Under the pieces are notes generated by a model. That model was not told the DNA's origin. It saw only the letters and a program-made list of their open reading frames with translations, and ran no database searches. A stretch of DNA of 64,000 nucleotides from Bacteroidota bacterium (GTDB lineage: Bacteria; Bacteroidota; Bacteroidia; Chitinophagales; Chitinophagaceae). Positions 56,688 through 64,000 of this stretch are shown here, piece after piece (positions within the stretch are counted from its first letter, which is position 1; every line of letters begins with the position of its first letter). The stretch lies in assembly GCA_947452555.1 (NCBI GenBank), contig CANGDH010000008.1:1-64000 (forward strand), written 5' to 3'. The translations under genes were made by a program, and so were the position numbers.

Positions 56688-59201
56688 TTAATGTACAGTT
56701 ATTTTCTGCTTCTTGTATATAATATCACCACTTGAAGTAAGTCCTAAGATAGCAATTGTATAGGTTGTTTTGGCATCGCCGGTATAGAAACTAATATCTG
56801 CTTTCCCGATAGGACTGGTATACAAGTGTCCATTCCAATAAATAGTGGATCTTAAATCTTTAAAATTACCATTCTTAATAAGCAAGTTTTCATACTCTGG
56901 CACAACGAATAAAGGTGCAATATGATAAGATTTTGGATAGTATATTAGAGTGCCATAACTCTCCATTTTATTTCTAAAATTAGAAAAGCGGTGTGTATTA
57001 ATAATTATAACTCCGTTAGTAGACCTGCTACCGTAATAAGCAGCTTCAGGACCCTTCAATACTTCTACAAAATCAATCATATCAACAGGGATTCTAGCTA
57101 TTTCAGCTAACAAAGGACTACTATTAAAAATAGCTCCTGCGTCAGCGGTATTAACGTCCTCCACAACAGGACCATCCCCGCCTCCAATCATAACACCATC
57201 AACAATTAAAAGAGGTTCATCTTTTGCGCTTATTGTAAATGAAGTAACACCTCCAAGTGTAAGAAAGCCAGACCTTAAATGCAAACCAGGAATGGTCAAT
57301 AACGCATTACTAGCATCAGTGCTTCCTAATTTTTGCATAGCTTCCCCTGTAAGAATTTGGGAAAAATTACTTACCCTTTTACTTGTATTATAGCTATTCG
57401 ATTTAATAGATGTTTTAACAGTTACGGATTGAAGCCATTCTTTTCCTGTTCCAATGACAATATTATCTAAATATGGATTTTCCTTTAAAGCAGCAACTTG
57501 TTGTAAGCTATGATTGTGCCTAAGTGACAGGGGTGTTCTTAATATAGGAAATGGGGAACTTGCTTCCATAACAATTTTTTCATCCAATTTAGTTCCTTTT
57601 AATGTTGACACTTGTAAAGTAAAAGGAACACTATCTACAATGGTTGGAAGTCTAAACTTAAATTCTCCCATACTGTTTGAAGTATCAGCATCAAAAAAAT
57701 TAATCTTTCCTTTTGCATATAGAGTAACAAGTCGATTCGGCATTAAAACTCCTTTCTTATTTAGCACTTTCCCTTTAATGTCTGTAATGGTGGTGTCTGT
57801 GGGTAAAACCAATTTCTGATACTCTTTTTCATCAATTTCGTTTGACTTAGAATATGTCTGCCCGATAAATTTAAAGGGCTGTGTTAACAATTGTAATTGT
57901 TTAATACTAACGTTACTATCTAGATTTTCGATAATTGTATTGGTATAAAACCCTGCCTCCTCCGAAACTAAAGAGTCGTCAGTAACCGAAACCGACAATG
58001 CCGCTAATGTTGGGTGAACCAATGTGTCTCCGCTCATTATATTTGCAATAACCAAATCACGCTTTCCGTAAAATGGTTTATTCGTATTTATAAACAATTC
58101 CTCTTTTTCTTTATTGACATAAATGGCTCTTTCGCTAACCACTTCTTTCTTTTCATTAAATAAGAGCAATTTTGACAATCCTGTTGGAAAACTAGCTTTA
58201 GGAATATTAATTTCATACATGTCTTGCCCTTCACTTGCAAAGCAAAGACTATCACGACTTATACCTAATAAATAGGTAGTTCCGCCTTTCTTATAAATAG
58301 AATCACCTTGAGCAATTATTGCTTTAATATAATTAGGGCTTTCGTCTTTAATAGAAATTTGGCTTGTATAATGATTCACTTCAGGAAGTGGCCAACTTAA
58401 TACCTTATTGTTATACTTAACATTAGCTAAATACTTATGGCTTTTAGAAACAAAAAAGCTACTCTTCGCTAATCCGTTTTTTGCATCAGTTGTAAACCAG
58501 GTCTCAATGGTATTGTCCTTACTATCTGAAATATAACCTTCTAGTCCCATTGGCCTGCCTTGTTCGTCAGTTGCTTTAATACCAATAACGGTGTTGGTTC
58601 CAGCAATAATAGAACCTCCTTCAGGAAACAACTGTAAGACTGGAATAGATTTATTGTTATTACTATTTTGATTACTTAATATGTTTATAGCTTTTGAATT
58701 TACCCCATTCGAAATTGTGTCCATATTTTTGAAGACGACTCTTGGATATTTTGGATTGATTACATATAAAGGCACAACTAGTATTGACGCAGTATCGTTT
58801 TTAATCATATTTGCAGTATACAGTCTTAGCCAATAATAACCCTCGTGATTTGATTCTGAAATTTTTAAACGGGCTTCCGTTTTTTCAGAAGGCAAATTCA
58901 ATAAGACTTGTGATATCACCGCATCTTTTTCATTTACAATATCAGCATACAAAGTTTGACTATGCTTGTAAAATTTATGAGATAAATTATTGATCACCCA
59001 AGCTTTAAGCCACAATTCCTCCCCTCCAATAAAAACAGTTTTGTTAGTTTGTACTAAAATTTTCTCGCTATAATCTTTTCTTAGATTTTTAATAAATCTT
59101 CCAGCCAAACTATCAATGTGTTCAATATTGGTTTGGGCATTTGTCACATTTAATAGGCAAATTGACAATATAAATAGCAATGCAGATTTAGATAAACTCA
59201 T
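56688..59201 (-). CDS. secreted MG2 / carboxypeptidase-like / TonB-plug protein without a barrel
   Basis: 837 residues: signal peptide to about 22 (TNAQ), an MG2-like part (VQTNKTVFIGGEELWLKAWVINN), a large middle region with carboxypeptidase-type sandwich (ITDIKGKVLNKKGVLMPNRLVTLYAKG), then a recognisable plug domain about 615-750 (SNALLTIPGLHLRSGF, EPLLIVDGVMIGGG, DFVEVLKGPEAAYYGSRSTNGVIIINTH), ending in a short strand-rich tail with no barrel. Convergent with the related 569-residue gene, stops 11 bp apart. The two share layout but little sequence, so they are paralogous in design rather than recent copies. Confidence 0.83.
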   Translation of the reverse strand: MSLSKSALLFILSICLLNVTNAQTNIEHIDSLAGRFIKNLRKDYSEKILVQTNKTVFIGGEELWLKAWVINNLSHKFYKHSQTLYADIVNEKDAVISQVLLNLPSEKTEARLKISESNHEGYYWLRLYTANMIKNDTASILVVPLYVINPKYPRVVFKNMDTISNGVNSKAINILSNQNSNNNKSIPVLQLFPEGGSIIAGTNTVIGIKATDEQGRPMGLEGYISDSKDNTIETWFTTDAKNGLAKSSFFVSKSHKYLANVKYNNKVLSWPLPEVNHYTSQISIKDESPNYIKAIIAQGDSIYKKGGTTYLLGISRDSLCFASEGQDMYEINIPKASFPTGLSKLLLFNEKKEVVSERAIYVNKEKEELFINTNKPFYGKRDLVIANIMSGDTLVHPTLAALSVSVTDDSLVSEEAGFYTNTIIENLDSNVSIKQLQLLTQPFKFIGQTYSKSNEIDEKEYQKLVLPTDTTITDIKGKVLNKKGVLMPNRLVTLYAKGKINFFDADTSNSMGEFKFRLPTIVDSVPFTLQVSTLKGTKLDEKIVMEASSPFPILRTPLSLRHNHSLQQVAALKENPYLDNIVIGTGKEWLQSVTVKTSIKSNSYNTSKRVSNFSQILTGEAMQKLGSTDASNALLTIPGLHLRSGFLTLGGVTSFTISAKDEPLLIVDGVMIGGGDGPVVEDVNTADAGAIFNSSPLLAEIARIPVDMIDFVEVLKGPEAAYYGSRSTNGVIIINTHRFSNFRNKMESYGTLIYYPKSYHIAPLFVVPEYENLLIKNGNFKDLRSTIYWNGHLYTSPIGKADISFYTGDAKTTYTIAILGLTSSGDIIYKKQKITVH

Positions 59202-59264
59202 AATTCATTATTTATTGACTTAAAGTTAAATGCTTGTGACTAAAATTGTATAAAAAAGGGATGA

Positions 59265-60899
59265 ATGGATAGACAAGAATTCGTAAGTTTAGGTATAAAA
59301 CAACCGTCTATGCAAAGTAAACTACGTCTTGGATTTTTAGCTGCCATTTGCTTGATTGCTATGTCAGTAAGCGCACAAATCAAACCTGCGCCAGAAAGAA
59401 ATGAAGGCGAAGGACCTTATACACAACTTATTATAAGAGGTGTTACTTTGATTAATGGTACAGGAGCACCAGCAATTGGACCTGTAGATATAGTTATCGA
59501 AAATAATAGAATTATCAAGATTGTTGTGGTGGGCGCAGAAGGAACAAAGATAGATCCTAAAAGAAGACCTGCATTAGCGGCAAACGGAAAAGAGTTGGAT
59601 GCAAACGGCTTATTTGCATTGCCTGGTTTAATTGATATGCATACACATATAGGCGGCGTAGAACAGGGCACCCCGGCAGAATACGTATATAAATTATGGA
59701 TGGCTCATGGTATAACTACCGTTCGAGACGTGTCAGCTGGAAACGGATTATCATGGGTATTAAGTGAAAAGAAAAGAAGTGCTGAAAATAAAATTATTGC
59801 CCCAAGAATATTTGCATACACTGGTTTTGGACAAGGTGCTAAAAAACCAATTATTACAAAACAAGACGCCATTGACTGGGTCGACGAAAATGCAAAAAAT
59901 GGAGCAGATGGTATTAAGTTTTTTGGTGCATCTCCAGAAGTAATGGAAGCCGCCATTAAAGAAAATAAAAGACTTGGATTAAGAAGCTGCGCACACCATG
60001 CTCAAACCGATGTTGCAAGATGGAATGTATTAAACTCTGCAAGAGCTGGCATGACAAGTATGGAACATTGGTATGGTTTGCCAGAGGCTTTATTTGAAAA
60101 TAAAACAGTACAAGATTTTCCTTTAGACTATAATTATACTAATGAACAAAGTAGATTTGAAAATGCAGGAAGATTATGGAAACAAGCAGCTGCTCCATAT
60201 TCTGAGAAATGGAATAAAGTAATGAATGAATTAATTGCTTTAGATTTTACATTAGACCCTACATTTAATATTTATGAAGCAAATAGAGATTTAATGAGAG
60301 CGAGAAGAGCAGAATGGCATGATGATTATACTTTACCTTCTTTATGGCGCTTTTATTCACCAAGTAGAAATTCACATGGCTCTTATTGGTTTGACTGGGG
60401 GACTGAACAAGAAGTTGAGTGGAAAAATAATTACAAACTTTGGATGTCGTTTATTAATGAATATAAGAATAGAGGTGGTCGCGTAATTGCTGGTTCAGAT
60501 AATGGATTTATCTATCAAACCTATGGATTTGGCTTTATCAGAGAACTTGAATTATTAAGAGAAGCTGGATTCCACCCATTGGAAGTAATTCGTTCTGCAA
60601 CCTTAAATGCAGCGCAAACATTAGGTATGGAAAAAGATTTAGGTACTGTAGAGCAAGGGAAATTAGCTGACATCATTTTAGTGGACCAAAATCCATTGAA
60701 AAACTTACAAGTATTATATGGCACTGGTGCAATCCATTTAAACGAAAACGGAGAGACAAAAAGAGTTGGCGGTGTTAAATACACTATCAAGGACGGTGTT
60801 GTTTATGACGCTAAGCAACTCTTGAAAGACGTTAAAACAATGGTTGACAAAGCTAAAGCTGACGAACATTTTGTTTTAAAACAACCAGGTATAGAATAG
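59265..60899 (+). CDS. secreted amidohydrolase-family metallohydrolase
   Basis: 544 residues of the amidohydrolase superfamily: N-terminal metal motif LIDMHTHIGG (His126, His128), then HHAQTDVAR, and the late AGSDNG Asp, with the dihydroorotase/imidazolonepropionase-like composite domain (GTVEQGKLADIILVDQNPL) at the C-terminus. A signal peptide begins at Met16 (MQSKLRLGFLAAICLIAMSVSA); the first ATG (59265) adds 15 residues after an AAGGG-like ribosome site, so the start is uncertain. 31 bp upstream of arginase. Substrate unknown. Confidence 0.9.
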   Translation: MDRQEFVSLGIKQPSMQSKLRLGFLAAICLIAMSVSAQIKPAPERNEGEGPYTQLIIRGVTLINGTGAPAIGPVDIVIENNRIIKIVVVGAEGTKIDPKRRPALAANGKELDANGLFALPGLIDMHTHIGGVEQGTPAEYVYKLWMAHGITTVRDVSAGNGLSWVLSEKKRSAENKIIAPRIFAYTGFGQGAKKPIITKQDAIDWVDENAKNGADGIKFFGASPEVMEAAIKENKRLGLRSCAHHAQTDVARWNVLNSARAGMTSMEHWYGLPEALFENKTVQDFPLDYNYTNEQSRFENAGRLWKQAAAPYSEKWNKVMNELIALDFTLDPTFNIYEANRDLMRARRAEWHDDYTLPSLWRFYSPSRNSHGSYWFDWGTEQEVEWKNNYKLWMSFINEYKNRGGRVIAGSDNGFIYQTYGFGFIRELELLREAGFHPLEVIRSATLNAAQTLGMEKDLGTVEQGKLADIILVDQNPLKNLQVLYGTGAIHLNENGETKRVGGVKYTIKDGVVYDAKQLLKDVKTMVDKAKADEHFVLKQPGIE

Positions 60900-60930
60900 T
60901 AGATAAAACAGACTGTATAAGTCATGATAT

Positions 60931-61872
60931 ATGAAAATAAAAATTATTAAAAATAGGTCTGATATTGGTGCTGGAACCAGGGGATCTGATATGGGTGTGG
61001 ATGCAATAGAAATTGCTGCAATCAATGCAGGAAACGATTTCTTTAATAAACACTTATATGAGGATGTAGAAACACATAATGAAACTATTTATAATAAGAA
61101 TACAAATGATTTTGCAAAACGAATTGAAAATGTGATGGAGCAATGTCAAAGAGTCTCCAATGCCGTTCAAACTAATTTAGAAGCCGGTTACTTCCCCATT
61201 GTTTTATCAGGAGATCATTCTTCAGCCCTAGGAACATTAAGTGGTATCAGAGCCGCTTATCCTAATAAAACAATGGGCGTAATATGGCTTGACGCACATG
61301 CTGATTTACACTCCCCTTATACTTCTCCCTCCGGAAATATTCACGGTATGCCTTTGGCAGCTGCATTGGGTAATGATAATTTAGCATGTCAAATAAATAA
61401 ACCAAATTCTGCAACTATAGCAAATTGGAATATTCTAAAAAACATTGGTATTCAAGGCCCTAAGATGAAATCCGAACATTTGATTTTCTTTGGATTAAGA
61501 GACTATGAATCTGCTGAAGCCCAATTAATTGAAGCAGCAGGAATTAAGCATTATAAAGTTGAAGAAGTAAGATTTAGAAATTTAGTAGTCTGCGTAAACG
61601 AAGCAATTGAATTATTAAAGGAATGTGATATTGTTTATATATCCTTTGATGTGGACTCTATGGATTGTGATAGTGTCTCCTATGGAACAGGAACCCCAGT
61701 CCCAATTGGATTTCAGGCAGAAGAGATTATGAAAATTATCGATCAATTTGTTGCAACGAAAAAAGTATGTTGTATAGAATTTACAGAGATCAACCCACTT
61801 TTGGATAACAAGGGAAATAAAATGGCCGAGACTGCTTTTCAAGTATTAGATCATATCGCCAAATCTTTATAA
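60931..61872 (+). CDS. arginase
   Basis: Hydrolyses arginine to ornithine and urea with a di-Mn centre. 313 residues: SGDHSSALG (His96), LDAHADLH (Asp121, His123, Asp125), the guanidine-binding TSPSGNIHGMPLA loop, and DVDSMD, all matching arginase rather than agmatinase. Complete. Follows the amidohydrolase gene on the same strand by 31 bp; they may share a nitrogen-salvage pathway (inference). Converges on the methyltransferase gene. Confidence 0.93.
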   Translation: MKIKIIKNRSDIGAGTRGSDMGVDAIEIAAINAGNDFFNKHLYEDVETHNETIYNKNTNDFAKRIENVMEQCQRVSNAVQTNLEAGYFPIVLSGDHSSALGTLSGIRAAYPNKTMGVIWLDAHADLHSPYTSPSGNIHGMPLAAALGNDNLACQINKPNSATIANWNILKNIGIQGPKMKSEHLIFFGLRDYESAEAQLIEAAGIKHYKVEEVRFRNLVVCVNEAIELLKECDIVYISFDVDSMDCDSVSYGTGTPVPIGFQAEEIMKIIDQFVATKKVCCIEFTEINPLLDNKGNKMAETAFQVLDHIAKSL

Positions 61873-61896
61873 TGTAAATTTTACAACTATCATAAA

Positions 61897-62523
61897 TTAT
61901 ATTTTTTGCAAAAGTAAAGTTAGAATTCTAGGAATTTGATTACGGTCGTCATTATCGAAAAATTCATTTATGCTTACAATTGCAAAACCGTTATTTGTAG
62001 CGGCATTTGCAAAATCTGAAATATGATGATTAAAGCAAGTAACTATTTCCAATCCATTTTCAGTTTCGAACCTCGCTTTTGATCCTGTATATTGTTTAAA
62101 GGGATGTAATTCCCCAATATAAATAAATCCATCTGCTAAAACTGCATTTGCTAATTTTTTGAATATCGCATCTAAGTCTTCAATATGTTCAAGCATCAAA
62201 CTAAATGTAACAAGATCGTACTGATGATTTACAAAGTCCCATTCTTTAGTAATGTCTGCAATTGCAAAATGAATATGATCGGATTGTATTTTTAATTTAG
62301 CCTTGGCAAGCATTTCTTCCGATAAATCAATTGCGGTAATATTATTAGCAATGCTGTGCAACCAAACAGTGTTCTTGCCTGTCCCACAGCCAATTTCTAA
62401 ACAATTGGAGAAAATGAATTTGGAAAGTGTTGCTTTTAATGCAATGGCTTCCAAGTCCCGAGTTTTATTCTCATTGGAATCATATTGGGTTGCCCAAGAA
62501 TCATATGCTTTTTTGACGTCCAT
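61897..62523 (-). CDS. class I SAM-dependent methyltransferase
   Basis: 208 residues, Rossmann-type methyltransferase with the SAM loop CLEIGCGTGKNTVWL (residues ~41-55), acidic motif II NNITAIDLSEEML, and motif IV YDLVTFSLMLEHIEDL. The type 11 methyltransferase family contains enzymes for quinones, lipids and small metabolites; no substrate is suggested here. Follows an SDR gene by 24 bp on the same strand. Confidence 0.9.
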   Translation of the reverse strand: MDVKKAYDSWATQYDSNENKTRDLEAIALKATLSKFIFSNCLEIGCGTGKNTVWLHSIANNITAIDLSEEMLAKAKLKIQSDHIHFAIADITKEWDFVNHQYDLVTFSLMLEHIEDLDAIFKKLANAVLADGFIYIGELHPFKQYTGSKARFETENGLEIVTCFNHHISDFANAATNNGFAIVSINEFFDNDDRNQIPRILTLLLQKI

Positions 62524-62547
62524 GTTGTTAGTTGCTAATAAACAAAT

Positions 62548-63246
62548 CTACAACTTAACACTGCTCATTCCACCATCAACATGAAAAATTTGACCAGTAA
62601 TCCAAGTAGATTTATCAGACAATAAGAACTCTGTCATATTTGCGATATCATTTGCAGTTCCAACCCGCTTCAAAGGATGTCTTAAGGCATTTGCTTCTAC
62701 CTTCTGTTCACTATTTAATAAGCTAGCAGCCAAAGGAGTATCTGTCAATGAAGGTGCTATACAGTTCACTCTAATTGTTGGCGCTAATTCTGCAGCCAAA
62801 GATCTTGTCAAACCTTCAATGGCACCTTTTGAGATAGCTACCTGTGTATGAAAATTTAAACCTAATTGAACTGCAACAGTAGAATATAATATAATAGCTG
62901 GATTTTTTCCTAATTTTAACTTGGTTAAGGAAGTTTGGATGACTTTAACTGCTCCTATAACTTGAAGATTAAAGTCTGCTATAAATTCCTCCGGCTTAAT
63001 TCTTGCAAATGGGCGAAGGCTAATTGCACCTGGACAAAACACAAGACCATCAAGGGTGTCAGGTAGAAAATCGAGAGAAATTGATTCGTCTAATACATTT
63101 AAAGAATGAAAACTTAAATTGGCAGATTCAGTATGTATGGAATGCGTATTATAAGTTGCATAAACTCTATGGCCAGATTGTACTAATTGAGCCGTTAGTT
63201 GTGCACCGATACCTGAAGACCCTCCTATTACTAAGTAGTTTGACAT
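62548..63246 (-). CDS. SDR-family protein lacking the catalytic tyrosine
   Basis: 232 residues with a clear SDR Rossmann entry (VIGGSSGIGAQLTAQL) and CIAPSLTDTPLA loop. At the catalytic site the usual Y-x-x-x-K is V-A-I-S-K in HTQVAISKGAIEGL, so the Tyr is replaced by Val while Lys remains. It may bind NAD(P) without classical dehydrogenase chemistry, or use another residue. 24 bp upstream of the methyltransferase gene. Confidence 0.88.
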   Translation of the reverse strand: MSNYLVIGGSSGIGAQLTAQLVQSGHRVYATYNTHSIHTESANLSFHSLNVLDESISLDFLPDTLDGLVFCPGAISLRPFARIKPEEFIADFNLQVIGAVKVIQTSLTKLKLGKNPAIILYSTVAVQLGLNFHTQVAISKGAIEGLTRSLAAELAPTIRVNCIAPSLTDTPLAASLLNSEQKVEANALRHPLKRVGTANDIANMTEFLLSDKSTWITGQIFHVDGGMSSVKL

Positions 63247-63394
63247 AATTCGATTTTCTACTATAACATTTTCAGAAGCAAAATGTTTACTAAACTAATA
63301 AATAATATAAAAAACTCATAATAGTATTGTTTTTGTTAGTGTTAGTTCCATTAAATTGTCTGCTAAGCCCTATTTTGAACAATAATAATTTAAA

Positions 63395-64000
63395 ATGATA
63401 AAAAAAATACTGCTCTACCTATTGGGATTGATAATTCTTCTGATTTTTACTTCATTTATAATCGCAAGAATATATAAAAGTGAAATAAAGGCGTCTATTG
63501 TTAAAATGGCGAATAGGAAACTGACTGCTAAAATTGATTTTGAAGATGCTAGCTTAAATTTCATTACTGCTTTTCCTAGCATGCGCATAAACATAGAAGG
63601 TATTAAAATTATAGGTAAGAACGAATTTGCAACAGATACGCTAGCTGATATACAAAATCTAAAACTATCGTTAAATATATATTCTTACTTATTTAATGAC
63701 AAGATTGAAATTGAAAATGTCATAATAGAAAAAGCAAAGTGTAATTTAATAATACTTGCTAATGGAAAAGCTAATTGGGATATTGTAATACCAGATACTG
63801 CTAAACTCAAACCGATATCCAAAAAAGAATTTGAATTAGTTTTAAAAAATTATAAAATTAGCGAATCAGAAATTACCTATAATGATCAAATGCGTTCCTT
63901 CTCCACTGTTTTAAAGAATGTGGATCATCAGGGATCAGGAGATTTTTCTAAAGAAATCTTTTCGTTACAAACTTCAACAAAAGTTGAGCAATTAAGTTTG
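63395..64000 (+). CDS. AsmA-like family protein, N-terminal part (runs off right edge)
   Basis: Open from ATG 63395 to the window end (202 codons, no stop). Begins MIKKILLYLLGLIILLIFTS, a membrane anchor, then the AsmA-type pattern KLTAKIDFEDASLNFITAFPSMRINIEGIKI and short repeating beta segments (LKLSLNIYSYLF, IEIENVIIEKAKCNL). AsmA-like proteins bridge membranes and move lipids. C-terminal part is outside the window, so length and full domain content are unknown. Confidence 0.85.
   Translation, partial: MIKKILLYLLGLIILLIFTSFIIARIYKSEIKASIVKMANRKLTAKIDFEDASLNFITAFPSMRINIEGIKIIGKNEFATDTLADIQNLKLSLNIYSYLFNDKIEIENVIIEKAKCNLIILANGKANWDIVIPDTAKLKPISKKEFELVLKNYKISESEITYNDQMRSFSTVLKNVDHQGSGDFSKEIFSLQTSTKVEQLSL

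Overview
This is a 64 kb, AT-rich chromosomal window from a member of the Bacteroidota, most likely a free-living aquatic member of the Chitinophagaceae or a close relative. The evidence is the Bacteroidota-type promoter pattern (TTTG, about 20 bp, TAnnTTTG) in front of rRNA, tRNA and several protein genes; TonB receptor/DUF4249 lipoprotein pairs; fused malic enzyme-phosphotransacetylase and fused alpha/beta 2-oxoacid dehydrogenase E1; the Bacteroidota form of YebC; and a proteorhodopsin with Met at the colour-tuning position. The family-level placement is inference from gene content; only the first ~123 nt of a 16S gene are present.

Layout. 1-675: start of a 16S rRNA gene leaving the window on the left, with three promoter-like units of the same design. 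676-8456: truA, a secreted M1 aminopeptidase, a lemA-TPM-TPM envelope cassette, pgk and gap. 8674-11010: tRNA-Glu, a 58-bp GC-rich tandem repeat, a RhuM-Doc fusion, a pterin dehydratase-like gene, an unlisted zinc-ribbon microprotein, and a gene-poor stretch with two identical-half-site palindromes. 11031-19452: a TonB receptor/DUF4249 pair, a blh retinal-forming oxygenase split by a frameshift in a homopolymer, proteorhodopsin, DUF3050, AlkB, DUF2256, TIGR03643, a SOUL heme protein and an SRAP/HMCES-type abasic-site protein. This reads as a light-use and photodamage neighbourhood. 19508-32620: central metabolism and envelope genes on the minus strand (SDR, PEP synthase, beta-CASP hydrolase, MlaE, malic enzyme, M20 amidohydrolase, deoC, secA).

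32849-49484: atpG, scpB, lysA, MlaF, a TlpA-like thioredoxin and mdh on the plus strand; then a GT9 glycosyltransferase, MFS carrier, DedA and a dicarboxylate/amino-acid symporter on the minus strand; then an APC permease, YebC, the fused E1, DUF1573, an aminotransferase and a CDGSH protein. 49530-59201: a cell-surface locus with DUF2490, an unknown exported protein, an STN-containing TonB receptor, a DUF4249 lipoprotein and two proteins that combine a macroglobulin-like (MG2) N-terminal part with a TonB-plug-like C-terminal part but have no beta-barrel. 59265-64000: amidohydrolase, arginase, methyltransferase, an SDR lacking its catalytic Tyr, and the start of an AsmA-like gene that runs off the right end.

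Genes that probably act together: PR and blh (light-driven proton pump and its retinal); pgk and gap (glycolysis); malic enzyme, mdh and PEP synthase (C3/C4 node); MlaE and MlaF (lipid transport, encoded 11 kb apart); TonB receptor with DUF4249 and MG2-plug proteins (surface uptake or assembly). The most notable points are the blh frameshift, the MG2-plug surface locus, the RhuM-Doc gene with tandem repeats beside tRNA-Glu, and the paired palindromes near 11.0 kb. No CRISPR array, insertion sequence or prophage was found.
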